Source of the DNA: Deltaproteobacteria bacterium
GTDB lineage: Bacteria; Desulfobacterota; Binatia; DP-6
Reading direction: 5' to 3'
DNA: 64,000 nt
Assembly: GCA_005888095.1 (NCBI GenBank)
Contig: VBKF01000090.1
Coordinates: 60,414 to 124,413, forward strand
This document shows, in pieces, positions 6,412 through 14,596 of the stretch. The notes under the pieces were generated by a model, which saw only the letters and a program-made list of their open reading frames with translations, was not told the origin of the DNA and did not search any database. The translations under genes were made by a program, and so were the position numbers. The first letter of the stretch is position 1, and every line of letters begins with the position of its first letter.

Positions 6412-9084
6412 ATGAATGCTTGGGTGAAGTACGGGTGTCTTCTCCTCTGTTGTCTGCTCGCGCCCCAGGCTCTCGCCCAGTCGTGCACGACGCCGCTGGT
6501 CGAAGTCGGTCCGCTCGGCGCCGCAAACGGCTTCCCTCAGTACTACGTTGACGCGACGCGGCTCGCGCTCGAGCCTTGCCTCGATCCGGTCGGGTTCTGC
6601 CCTCCCCTGAACCTTCCCGATCCCACCGCGCCGGTAGTGTTCCCCGACAACTTCCCGACGGCGCTCTTCTACTGGCTGGCCGACGCCCGGCTCACGCTCC
6701 CGGGGGGAGGGCGCGCCCGTCTGACCCTGGCCGTCGAAGGCGGCTTCGTGCACGGCGTCGTGGTGCCGGGAGACCAGCTCGCCTTCGGACGCATGCGCGT
6801 ACGGGCCGACGGCCTGGTCGCGGGCGCCACGTACACGTTCACCCATCCGTACGGCGTCGACGTCCTCCAGGCGGACGGCGCGGGTCGCGTCGACGTGTCG
6901 AACACCGTCGGCACACCCGGCTTCGCGGGCCCGCTCGGGAGCCGCGTCGGCCCCTTCCTCGTCTGGGACGCGTCTTCCCCGGCGCCCCCGCCTGGGTTCG
7001 TCGGCAATCCGCATGTCGACCACCGCGTCACGGGCAGCCCCTGCGGCACGAACCTCTTCCGGGTCGAGGGAGCAGGACTCCCCGGGGGCGGTATCCAGAC
7101 CGACCTCTTCTCCGTCGCCGGGAAGACAATCGAGATCTGCGGCAACGGCTTCCTCGACGCGTTCGAGGAGTGCGACGACGGCAACCGGCTCGACGGCGAC
7201 TGCTGCTCCGCCGCCTGCCTGACGGCCCCCCCCGGCACGGCCTGCCCGGCGGGGAGCGTCTGCAGCGACGCGGCCTGCGACGCGGCGGGCGTCTGCCGGT
7301 TCACGGGCTTCAACACGAAACCCTGCGACGACGGCGATGCGTGCACGGTGACCGACACCTGCCTGCTCGGCAGCTGTGCCGGGACGCCGCGAACGTGCGA
7401 CGACGCCAACGTGTGCACGGCGGACTCCTGCGACCCGGCGACGGGCTGCGTGAATGCGCCCCGGCCCGGGCCCTGCGACGATCACAACGCCTGCACGACG
7501 GGCGACACCTGCGCGGGCGGGCAATGCGTGGGGACGCGGCGCAGCTGCGACGACAACAACGTCTGCACCGATGACTCGTGCAACCCGGCGACGGGCTGCG
7601 TGCACACGTCGAACACGGCCCCCTGCGACGACGGCAATGCGTGCACGACGGTCGACGTCTGCCAGGGCGGCACGTGCGCGGGCAGCGCGCCGCCGAGCTG
7701 TGACGACGGCAACGTCTGCACGGACGACTCGTGCAACCCGGCGACGGGCTGTGTGCACACGCCGAACACGGCCCCGTGCTCCGACTTCGACGCCTGCACG
7801 ACCGGCGACGCCTGTTCGGGCGGCAGGTGTGTGGGCGGCGCCCCGCGCGGCTGCGACGATGGGAACCCGTGCACGGACGACTCCTGCAACCCGTTGACCG
7901 GGTGCATGCATACGCCGAACACCGCCCCGTGTGACGACCTCGACGCGTGCACGACCGGCGACACCTGCGCGGGCGGGAGGTGTGTCGGAACGCCACGGAG
8001 CTGCGACGACGGCAACCTCTGCACCGACGACGCCTGCCGGCCCGAGACGGGGTGCGTGCACACCGCCAACAGGGCCCCCTGCGACGATGCCAACGCCTGC
8101 ACCACGCACGACACCTGCGCCGGCGGGCAGTGTGTGGGCGGTGCGCCGCTCGGCTGCGACGACGGCAACCTCTGCACCGACGACGCCTGCCGGCCCGAGA
8201 CGGGGTGCGTGCACATTCCCAACACCGCCCCGTGCAATGACGGCAATGCGTGTACCACCGGCGACGCCTGCGCGGCCGGCTCGTGCACCGGCGCCCTGCT
8301 GAGCTGCGATGACGGCAATCCCTGCACCGACGACACGTGCGACTCGCGCACGGGCTGCGGGCACACGCTCAACACGGGCCCCTGCGACGACGGCGACGCC
8401 TGCACCACCGGCGACACCTGCGCGGATGGAACCTGCGCAGGCCACGGCCGCCTCGGCTGCGACGACGGCAATCCCTGCACCGACGATGCGTGCGACTCCC
8501 GCACGGGCTGCACGCACACGCCCATCGCCGGCCCCTGCGACGACGGCGACTTCTGCACGACCGGAGACGTGTGTGAGGCGGGCGCGTGCGTCGGCACGCC
8601 GTCGCCCCCGTGCCCCCTCGTGGCCAGCACGGTCGAGGCCGACGTCACGGTGAGTCTGGCCCGACCCACGAGCAACTCGGGCGCCTACCGGGTCCTGTCG
8701 GCCCGCGGCGGACGCTTCCCGAAGCAGGCCTTCCTGCGCCTGCACGTGGCCGGTGTCGGCAGCCGCCGGGTGTCGTCGGTGCGTTTGCGCCTGGTGGCGG
8801 GGCGCCGCAGCGACTCCGGCGGTCGCCTGCACCTGGTGCACGACTGCGAGTGGGGCGAGCGCACGACGACCTGGGACACCCAGCCGGCGATGGACGACAC
8901 GGTGCTCGGCGAGGCGGGGCCCGTCGAACGCGGTCAGACGGTCGAGTTCGATCTGACGCGCGCGATCGACGGCGACGGCACCTATTGCCTGGCGCTCGAG
9001 AGCGGCTCGCGCGACCGGATCGACTACCGCTCCCGCGAGGCGCCCACGGGGCCGCCCGCGCTGATCGTCGAGACGGCCCCGTAA
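6412..9084 (+). CDS. Secreted cysteine-rich repeat protein with DNRLRE-type C-terminal domain
   Basis: 890 aa. A signal peptide (hydrophobic core about residues 8-20, cleavage likely after ALA-Q) precedes a 220-residue beta-rich N-terminal region. Next comes a Myxococcus-type Cys-rich unit (CGNGFLDAFEECDDGN, about residues 242-270), then 17 half-repeats at residues 305-733 alternating CDDGxACTTGDTCxxGxCVG and CDDGNxCTDDSCxPxTGCVHT. The last 150 residues resemble the DNRLRE/CBM96 beta-sandwich domain (FLRLHVAGV, WGERTTTWDTQPA, EFDLTRAI). Asp-rich cystine repeats suggest a calcium-stabilised extracellular rod or adhesin. No anchoring signal is visible at the C terminus. Function unknown; families of this type are frequent in deltaproteobacterial lineages. 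Confidence 0.85.
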   Translation: MNAWVKYGCLLLCCLLAPQALAQSCTTPLVEVGPLGAANGFPQYYVDATRLALEPCLDPVGFCPPLNLPDPTAPVVFPDNFPTALFYWLADARLTLPGGGRARLTLAVEGGFVHGVVVPGDQLAFGRMRVRADGLVAGATYTFTHPYGVDVLQADGAGRVDVSNTVGTPGFAGPLGSRVGPFLVWDASSPAPPPGFVGNPHVDHRVTGSPCGTNLFRVEGAGLPGGGIQTDLFSVAGKTIEICGNGFLDAFEECDDGNRLDGDCCSAACLTAPPGTACPAGSVCSDAACDAAGVCRFTGFNTKPCDDGDACTVTDTCLLGSCAGTPRTCDDANVCTADSCDPATGCVNAPRPGPCDDHNACTTGDTCAGGQCVGTRRSCDDNNVCTDDSCNPATGCVHTSNTAPCDDGNACTTVDVCQGGTCAGSAPPSCDDGNVCTDDSCNPATGCVHTPNTAPCSDFDACTTGDACSGGRCVGGAPRGCDDGNPCTDDSCNPLTGCMHTPNTAPCDDLDACTTGDTCAGGRCVGTPRSCDDGNLCTDDACRPETGCVHTANRAPCDDANACTTHDTCAGGQCVGGAPLGCDDGNLCTDDACRPETGCVHIPNTAPCNDGNACTTGDACAAGSCTGALLSCDDGNPCTDDTCDSRTGCGHTLNTGPCDDGDACTTGDTCADGTCAGHGRLGCDDGNPCTDDACDSRTGCTHTPIAGPCDDGDFCTTGDVCEAGACVGTPSPPCPLVASTVEADVTVSLARPTSNSGAYRVLSARGGRFPKQAFLRLHVAGVGSRRVSSVRLRLVAGRRSDSGGRLHLVHDCEWGERTTTWDTQPAMDDTVLGEAGPVERGQTVEFDLTRAIDGDGTYCLALESGSRDRIDYRSREAPTGPPALIVETAP
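7324..8613 (+). repeat. Tandem repeat array inside the Cys-rich protein gene
   Basis: About eight and a half double units of roughly 150 bp (50 codons), each two Cys-rich half-repeats starting TGCGACGAC, encode residues 305-733 of the secreted protein. Units are diverged but clearly related. The pair around 8000-8070 and 8155-8220, which encode the nearly identical run CDDGNLCTDDACRPETGCVH, look like a recent duplication. Such arrays can change copy number by recombination or slippage. Confidence 0.85.
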
Positions 9085-9105
9085 GACCCGCCCCGCGGCC
9101 GGGCG

Positions 9106-10269
9106 CTACCGCGAGGTCGCCCGGCGGTCGGGCGGCTCGACCTCCACGCCCGCCGCCGCCGCGGCGGGAGGTCGGTACTGCTCGCGGTAGATCTCGACGA
9201 ACGAGAAGAGGATCGCGAGGATCACCGGTCCGAGGAAGACCCCGACGAAGCCGTAGACCTGAAGCCCGCCGAGGATCGCGAACAGCAGGAGGAAGGTCGG
9301 AAGGTTGGCCCGGCCGCTGATGAAGAGCGGCTTGATCCAGTTGTCGGCGGTGCTGACCGCGAGCACGCCCCAGATCGCCAGCCCCGTCGCGCGCCCGAGA
9401 TGGCCGGTCACGGCGAGGTAGATCGCCGTTCCGCTCCACAGGAACGCAGGACCGGCGAGCGGCAGGAACGAGGCGAGACCCGTCAGGAAGCCGAGGAAGA
9501 CGCTGAAGGAGAGCCCGCCGATCAGCCAGTAGCCGAGGCCGGCGAGCAGGCCCTGCGTGGCGGCGGTGACCACCATGCTCTGCACGACCGCCGTGAGGGT
9601 CGTGTAGAGACGCCGGAACACGGCCTCCTTGTGCGCCGGCTCCATGGGCAGGAGCTCCCGGAAGCGGGCGGCCATGACCTCACCATCGCGGAAGAAGAAG
9701 AACAGCGCGACCAGCATCAGGCCGAAGTTCACCACCGAGACGAGCAGGTTCCGCGCGAGGCTCGTCGCCTGACCGACGATCTGCTCGGAGAGCCAGTTCA
9801 TGGCGCGCAGGAGGAGATCGGAGAGCTCCACCGAGAACTGCTCGAACGCGGGCGCGACGTACAGCCAGACGCCGCCGAGCCGGGAGGCGCGAACCTGCTC
9901 GACGAGACGCAGCACCTCCCCCTGGCGCACGGCCTCCTGGACGCGGGTGTAGGCGGCCGCCGCCTCGCGCACGAGGAGCGAGCCGACGAAGATGGACGGC
10001 AGGATGACCGCGACGGTGACCGCCAGGACGAGGGACAGCGCCGCGAGCGAGCGCCGGCCCTGGAAGGCGCGGCCGAGCCACGCCGTCAGCGGGTAGAAGG
10101 TGAGCGCCAGGATCGCCGCCCACACGAGCGGGACGAAGAAGGCCGAGAGGAAGAGGTAGAGCTGGTAGAGGAGGAGGAAGAAGACGGCGAAGAAGAAAGC
10201 CGCGAAGAGTTGCTCCCGCGACACCGGGCGGCCACTGTAGCGGTCGCCGCGCTCGATCACAAGGCGCAC
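9106..10269 (-). CDS. AI-2E family transporter / permease
   Basis: 387 aa integral membrane protein of the UPF0118/AI-2E exporter family. Two N-terminal transmembrane helices (FFFAVFFLLLYQLYLFLSAFFVPLVWAA region, then a pair around residues 75-95), a central amphipathic region, and a C-terminal block of five or so helices with the family motif GLASFLPLAGPAF and late LQVYGFVGVFLGPVILA. Members export autoinducer-2 or act as Na+/H+ antiporters; the substrate here is not predictable. Starts at GTG 10269, with another GTG at 10260. It is divergent from the tRNA-Val gene. Confidence 0.87.
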   Translation of the reverse strand: MRLVIERGDRYSGRPVSREQLFAAFFFAVFFLLLYQLYLFLSAFFVPLVWAAILALTFYPLTAWLGRAFQGRRSLAALSLVLAVTVAVILPSIFVGSLLVREAAAAYTRVQEAVRQGEVLRLVEQVRASRLGGVWLYVAPAFEQFSVELSDLLLRAMNWLSEQIVGQATSLARNLLVSVVNFGLMLVALFFFFRDGEVMAARFRELLPMEPAHKEAVFRRLYTTLTAVVQSMVVTAATQGLLAGLGYWLIGGLSFSVFLGFLTGLASFLPLAGPAFLWSGTAIYLAVTGHLGRATGLAIWGVLAVSTADNWIKPLFISGRANLPTFLLLFAILGGLQVYGFVGVFLGPVILAILFSFVEIYREQYRPPAAAAAGVEVEPPDRRATSR

Positions 10270-10290
10270 CGCCGACGGCGCCGCGTTGCC

Positions 10291-10319
10291 TTGACACCGC
10301 GTGGAGGGGTTGGTACCAA
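10291..10319 (+). promoter_or_regulatory. Probable promoter of tRNA-Val
   Basis: A perfect -35 hexamer TTGACA at 10291-10296 is followed after 17 bp by TACCAA at 10314-10319 as a weak -10. Transcription would start near 10326, 17 bases before the tRNA. It could also feed thrS downstream, since no terminator is evident between them. Confidence 0.5.
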
Positions 10320-10342
10320 AACCCCTTTGCGTCGATGCGCAC

Positions 10343-10417
10343 AGGCACGTAGCTCAGTGGGAGAGCGCTTCCTTGACACGGAAGAGGCCGGCGGTTCAAT
10401 CCCGCCCGTGCCTACCA
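10343..10417 (+). tRNA. tRNA-Val(GAC)
   Basis: Complete cloverleaf: acceptor AGGCACG/CGTGCCT, D-arm GCTC...GAGC, anticodon stem CTTCC/GGAAG around loop TTGACAC (anticodon GAC at 10375-10377), T-arm GGCGG/CCGCC with loop TTCAATC, discriminator A and an encoded CCA at 10415-10417. It lies 74 bp upstream of thrS. Confidence 0.95.
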
Positions 10418-10491
10418 TCGGTCCCCGGCCCGGCCTGAGCCCTGCGTCGGCTGCCCCGTTCCCCCGGTCGTCATCCCCGTCGTCATCATAG

Positions 10492-12435
10492 ATGGCCGAG
10501 ATCAGGGTGACGTTCGAAGACGGAGCCGTCGAGCGCTTGCCGGCGGGGATCGCGGCCGGCGAGGCCATCCGCCGGCACGCCGAGCGGGACGGCGCGGGCC
10601 GGGCCCCGCTCGAGCGGGCGGTCGCCGCCCGCGTCGAGGCGGACGGGTCCACGGTCGTCGATCTGACGCGGCCGCTCCTCCGTGACTGCCGGCTGGCGCC
10701 GGTCGCGGTCGAGTCGCCGGAGGGCCTGGGCGTCATCCGCCATTCTGCCGCGCACCTCATGGCGCAGGCGGTGAAGCGGCTCTTCCCCGAGACCCAGATC
10801 ACCATCGGCCCGGTCATCGAGAACGGCTTCTACTACGACTTCAAGCGGCCCGGCGGGTTCGCGAGCGAGGATCTCCCCCGCATCGAGGAGATGATGCGCG
10901 CGATCGTCGCCGAGGACCTGCCCGTGCGGCGGGAAGAGGTGGCGCGCGGCGAGGCGATCCGCCGCTTCCGGGAGATGGGCGAGCACTACAAGGTCGAGAT
11001 CATCGAGGGCATTCCCGACGCGACCGTCTCGCTGTACCACCAGGGCGAGTTCGTCGACCTCTGCCGCGGCCCGCACGTGCCCTCGACCGGGCGCATCCCC
11101 GCCTTCCGGTTGACCGCCGTCGCGGGGGCGTACTGGCGGGGTGACGCGCGCAACGAGCAGCTCCAGCGCATCTACGGGACGGCGTGGGCCAGCGAGCAGG
11201 ACCTCGAGGCGTACCTGAAGCGCCTGGAGGAGGCGAAGCAGCGCGACCACCGGCGGCTCGGCCAGGTGCTCGACCTCTTCTCGCTTCACCCGATCGCGCC
11301 GGGCTCGCCCTTCTTCCACGCCAAGGGGGCGGTCGTCTACAACACGCTCGTCGGGTACATCCGCGGGCTCTACGCGCGCTACGGCTACACCGAGGTGATC
11401 ACGCCCCTCATCTACAAGACGGAGCTCTGGAAGACGTCGGGCCACTACGACGCCTTCCGCGACGACATGTTCCTCATGACGATCGAGGACGAGGAATACG
11501 GCGTCAAGCCGATGAACTGCCCCGGCCACTGCTACCTCTTCGCGACGCGCAAGCATTCCTACCGCGACCTTCCCATCCGCTACGCGGACTTCAGCCGCCT
11601 GCACCGCTTCGAGCCCTCGGGCACGCTCGCCGGTCTGGTCCGCGTGCGCTCGATGGCGCAGGACGACGCGCACATCTACTGCGCGCCCGAGCAGCTCGAC
11701 GGCGAGCTCGAGCGCTTCATCGCCATGACCCGCGAGGTCTACGGCGCCTTCGGCTTCGACCGCGTCGAGGTCACGCTCCAGACGCGGCCCGAGAAGTTCC
11801 TCGGCCGGCTCGAGCTGTGGGAGGCCGCCGAGGCGGCGCTCCACCGCGCGCTCGAGCGCGCGGGGCATGCGGTCACGGTGCTGGAGGGGCAGGGTGCCTT
11901 TTACGGGCCGAAGATCGGGTTCGACTTCCGGGACGTGCTCGAGCGGTCCTGGACGCTCGCCACCGTCCAGATCGACTGCGCCATGCCCGAGCGCTTCGGG
12001 CTCCGCTACGTGACGGCCGAGGGTACGGAGGCGACGCCCGTCATGCTCCACCGTGCGGTCCTCGGCTCGCTCGAGCGCTTCATCGCGATCCTCCTCGAGC
12101 ACACGGCGGGCAAGCTGCCGCTCTGGCTGGCGCCCGTGCAGGTGCGCGTGCTGCCGGTGAGCGAGAAGGCGGCGGCCTACGCGACGCGCGTGGCGGCCGC
12201 GTGTGAAGCGGCCGGGCTGCGCGCCGAGGCGGATCTGCGCAACGAGAAGCTCGGCTACAAGGTGCGCGAGGCGCAGGTCGAGAAGGTGCCGGTCGTCGCC
12301 GTCGTGGGCGAGCGCGAGGCGGCCGCCGGCACGGTGGCGCCGCGCACTGAGGGCGCGGCGCAGCCCGCCCTGCCGCTCGACGTCTTCGTCGCGCGAATCG
12401 CGACGGAGGCGCGCCCGCCAGGAGGTGTCGCATAG
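10492..12435 (+). CDS. thrS: Threonine--tRNA ligase
   Basis: 647 aa cytoplasmic class II synthetase that charges tRNA-Thr. Domains in order: N-terminal TGS domain (residues 1-62); editing SAD domain with HxxxH at H84/H88 and the second zinc-like motif in VDLCRGPHV; catalytic core with class II motif 2 (FSRLHRFEPSG) and the zinc ligand in MNCPGH; and a C-terminal anticodon-binding domain. Length is standard. Start ATG 10492. The stop TAG at 12433-12435 overlaps the proposed infC start by three bases, so infC translation is probably coupled. Confidence 0.97.
   Translation: MAEIRVTFEDGAVERLPAGIAAGEAIRRHAERDGAGRAPLERAVAARVEADGSTVVDLTRPLLRDCRLAPVAVESPEGLGVIRHSAAHLMAQAVKRLFPETQITIGPVIENGFYYDFKRPGGFASEDLPRIEEMMRAIVAEDLPVRREEVARGEAIRRFREMGEHYKVEIIEGIPDATVSLYHQGEFVDLCRGPHVPSTGRIPAFRLTAVAGAYWRGDARNEQLQRIYGTAWASEQDLEAYLKRLEEAKQRDHRRLGQVLDLFSLHPIAPGSPFFHAKGAVVYNTLVGYIRGLYARYGYTEVITPLIYKTELWKTSGHYDAFRDDMFLMTIEDEEYGVKPMNCPGHCYLFATRKHSYRDLPIRYADFSRLHRFEPSGTLAGLVRVRSMAQDDAHIYCAPEQLDGELERFIAMTREVYGAFGFDRVEVTLQTRPEKFLGRLELWEAAEAALHRALERAGHAVTVLEGQGAFYGPKIGFDFRDVLERSWTLATVQIDCAMPERFGLRYVTAEGTEATPVMLHRAVLGSLERFIAILLEHTAGKLPLWLAPVQVRVLPVSEKAAAYATRVAAACEAAGLRAEADLRNEKLGYKVREAQVEKVPVVAVVGEREAAAGTVAPRTEGAAQPALPLDVFVARIATEARPPGGVA
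12420..12434 (+). promoter_or_regulatory. Shine-Dalgarno and ATA start of infC
   Basis: AGGAGG at 12420-12425 lies six bases before the codon ATA at 12432-12434, which itself overlaps the thrS stop. Rare starts (AUU in E. coli, AUC in Myxococcus) are the known device by which IF3 represses its own synthesis; here the same role can be inferred for AUA. Confidence 0.75.
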
Positions 12436-12947
12436 CCAAGGTCGAAGAAAAGACGCGGATCAACCACAACATCCGCGCCCGTGAGGTGCGCGTGATCGAC
12501 GCCGACGGCGGGCAGCTGGGCGTCATGGCGACGTCGGACGCGTTGCGCATCGCGCAGCAGAAGGAGCTCGACCTGGTCGAGGTGGCGCCCACCGCGAACC
12601 CGCCGGTCTGCCGCATCATGGACTACGGGAAGTACCGGTACGCGCAGAAGAAGAAGGCGCAGGAATCGCGCAAGAAGTCGACCGCCTCGCTCCTGAAGGA
12701 GGTGAAGCTCGGCTCGCAGACCAGCGGGCACGACGTCAACTTCAAGGTCGGCCACATCCGCAGCTTCCTCGGCGACGGCCATCGTGTCAAAGTCACCGTC
12801 TTCTTCCGTGGCCGGCAGATCACGCACCCCGAGCTCGGCAGGGTGATGCTCGACCGGATCGCCGAGAAGGTGGCCGACGTCGCGGTCATCGATCAGCCGG
12901 CCCGGATGGAAGGCCGCAGCATGTCGATGATGCTGGTGGCCAAGTGA
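12432..12947 (+). CDS. infC: Translation initiation factor IF-3
   Basis: 171 aa if begun at ATA 12432. That start restores the conserved N-terminal stretch (TRINHNIRAREVRVI) and has a strong AGGAGG six bases upstream; the nearest conventional start, GTG 12486, would delete 18 conserved residues and has no good ribosome site. IF3 binds the 30S subunit, discriminates against non-canonical initiation and keeps subunits apart. Both domains are present, joined by the Lys-rich linker KYRYAQKKKAQESRKK, with the C-terminal domain ending in EGRSMSMMLVAK. Lies between thrS and rpmI in the usual order. Confidence 0.93.
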   Translation: MAKVEEKTRINHNIRAREVRVIDADGGQLGVMATSDALRIAQQKELDLVEVAPTANPPVCRIMDYGKYRYAQKKKAQESRKKSTASLLKEVKLGSQTSGHDVNFKVGHIRSFLGDGHRVKVTVFFRGRQITHPELGRVMLDRIAEKVADVAVIDQPARMEGRSMSMMLVAK

Positions 12948-12959
12948 GGGACTGACCCG

Positions 12960-13157
12960 ATGCCGAAGATGAAGACGAGTCGCGGCGCCGCCAAGCGCTT
13001 CAAGGTGACCGCCACCGGCAAGGTGAAGCGCCGGCGCGGCTACCTGCGCCACATCCTGTCGACCAAGACGCGCAAGCAGAAGCGCCGGCTCGGGAAGCCG
13101 GCGCTCGTCGACCCGACCAATGCGAAGGCGATCAAGCGCCTTCTGCCCTACCTGTAG
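12960..13157 (+). CDS. rpmI: 50S ribosomal protein L35
   Basis: 65 aa, very basic, with the family signature MPKMKTSRGAAKRFKVT at the N terminus and a lysine/arginine-rich body (RHILSTKTRKQKRRLG). Full length for bL35. Structural protein of the large subunit. It sits 12 bp after infC and 14 bp before rplT in the standard IF3-L35-L20 block. Confidence 0.97.
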   Translation: MPKMKTSRGAAKRFKVTATGKVKRRRGYLRHILSTKTRKQKRRLGKPALVDPTNAKAIKRLLPYL

Positions 13158-13171
13158 AGAGGAGCGGCCCG

Positions 13172-13543
13172 ATGCCACGCGCCAAGGGCGGCCCGAAGAC
13201 GCGCCGCCGTCACAAGAAGACGATGAAGCTGGCGAAGGGCTACGTCGGGGGCCGCCGCAAGACCTATCGCCAGGCCCGCGAGACCGTCGAGCGCGGCCTC
13301 ACCTACGCCTACCGCGACCGCAAGCAGCGCAAGCGCGACCTCCGGTCGCTCTGGATCGTGCGCATCAACGCGGCCGCGCGCGCCAACGGGATGTCGTACA
13401 GCCGGCTCATGACGGGCCTGCGGGCTGCCGGGGTGGAGGTGGACCGCAAGATGCTTGCCGCCCTCGCCCTCGACGATCCCCGGGCGTTCGCGGAGATCGC
13501 CGGCCTCGCCCGCACCCACGCGGCCGCACCGGCGACGCCGTAG
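13172..13543 (+). CDS. rplT: 50S ribosomal protein L20
   Basis: 123 aa, basic N-terminal extension (MPRAKGGPKTRRRHKKTMKLAKGYVG) that threads through 23S rRNA during assembly, and a globular C-terminal half with the motif RINAAARANGMSYSRLMTGL. AGAGAGGAG precedes ATG 13172 closely. In several bacteria L20 represses this operon by binding its own mRNA; no such site was recognised here. The stop codon directly abuts the TTG start of pheS. Confidence 0.97.
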   Translation: MPRAKGGPKTRRRHKKTMKLAKGYVGGRRKTYRQARETVERGLTYAYRDRKQRKRDLRSLWIVRINAAARANGMSYSRLMTGLRAAGVEVDRKMLAALALDDPRAFAEIAGLARTHAAAPATP

Positions 13544-14590
13544 TTGCGGGAGGAGCTGGCACGGCTCCGCGAGGCCGCCCTCGCCGAGATCGCCTCCTGC
13601 CGTGCCGAGGCGGAGCTCGAGGCGGTCCGCATCCGCTATCTCGGCCGCAAGGGCTCGCTCACGCAGGTGGTGCGCGGGCTCGCCACGGTCCCGCCGGCCG
13701 AGCGGCCGGCTCTCGGCGCGCTCGTCAACCAGGCGAAGGAGGCGGTCGAGGCGGCCGTCGCGGCGGCCGGGGAGCGGCTCGCCGCCGAGCGGCTCGCCCG
13801 CAGCCTCGCCCACGAGCGCATCGACGTCACGCTTCCCGGCCGCCGTCGCCCCCGCGGCCACGCGCATCCGCTCCGCCTCATCGAAGACGAGATCGTCGAC
13901 CTCTTCGTCGGCATGGGCTTCCGCGTCGCCGAGGGGCCGGAGATCGAGGACGACTACCACAACTTCGCGGCCCTCAACTTCGAGCCCGACCATCCGGCCC
14001 GCGATGCCCAGGACACGCTCTTCGTCGCGTCCGGCGCCGACGTCCTGCTCCGCACCCACACCTCGCCCGTGCAGATCCGCGTCATGCGCGCCGCGCAGCC
14101 GCCGCTCCGGGTGGTCGTGCCCGGGACCGTCTACCGGCGCGACGACCTCGACCCCACCCACTCACCGATGTTCCAGCAGGTCGAGGGGTTCATGGTCGAC
14201 GAGCGCGTGAGCTTCGCCGATCTGAAGGGCGTGCTCGTCCACTTCCTCCGCCGGCTCTTTGGTCCCGAGACCGGGGTCCGCTTCCGGCCGAGCTTCTTCC
14301 CCTTCACCGAGCCGTCCGCCGAGGTCGACATCGCCTGCTTCCGGTGCGCGCCGGCAGGCGCGGCCGACCCCGCCTGCCGCATCTGCCGCGGGCGGCGGTG
14401 GCTCGAGGTGCTCGGCGCCGGGATGATCCATCCGAACGTGCTGCGCGCCGTCGGCTACGATTCCGAGCGCGTGCAGGGCTTCGCGTTCGGCCTCGGCACC
14501 GACCGCATCGCCATCCTCCGCTACGGCATCGAGGACCTCCGGCTCTTCTACGAGAACGACCTGCGCTTCCTCGCGCAGTTCCCGTCGTAG
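13544..14590 (+). CDS. pheS: Phenylalanine--tRNA ligase alpha subunit
   Basis: 348 aa class II synthetase catalytic subunit of the alpha2-beta2 enzyme. An N-terminal coiled-coil arm (residues 1-85) is followed by the core: HPLRLIEDEI, motif 2 around GTVYRRDDLDPTHSPMFQQVEGFMVD, the Phe-binding FRPSFFPFTEPSAEVD and motif 3 GFAFGLGTDRIAIL. The best start is TTG 13544, immediately after the rplT stop; there is no clear ribosome site, so translation may be coupled. Followed 6 bp later by pheT. Confidence 0.96.
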   Translation: MREELARLREAALAEIASCRAEAELEAVRIRYLGRKGSLTQVVRGLATVPPAERPALGALVNQAKEAVEAAVAAAGERLAAERLARSLAHERIDVTLPGRRRPRGHAHPLRLIEDEIVDLFVGMGFRVAEGPEIEDDYHNFAALNFEPDHPARDAQDTLFVASGADVLLRTHTSPVQIRVMRAAQPPLRVVVPGTVYRRDDLDPTHSPMFQQVEGFMVDERVSFADLKGVLVHFLRRLFGPETGVRFRPSFFPFTEPSAEVDIACFRCAPAGAADPACRICRGRRWLEVLGAGMIHPNVLRAVGYDSERVQGFAFGLGTDRIAILRYGIEDLRLFYENDLRFLAQFPS

Positions 14591-14596
14591 GCGGCC

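Noticed and set aside
3740..6526. 928-codon minus-strand frame covering both the thiolase-like and nitronate monooxygenase genes
   Set aside because: Only the part below 5260 has protein character; above that it is antisense to the nitronate monooxygenase.
6040..8841. 933-codon open frame antisense to the Cys-repeat protein
   Set aside because: It is periodic because it reads the repeat array backwards (Val/Ala/Gly-rich); no start signal or domain.
10343..10417. Mobile element inserted at tRNA-Val
   Set aside because: The tRNA is complete with CCA, no duplicated 3' end lies nearby and the flanking genes are core genes.
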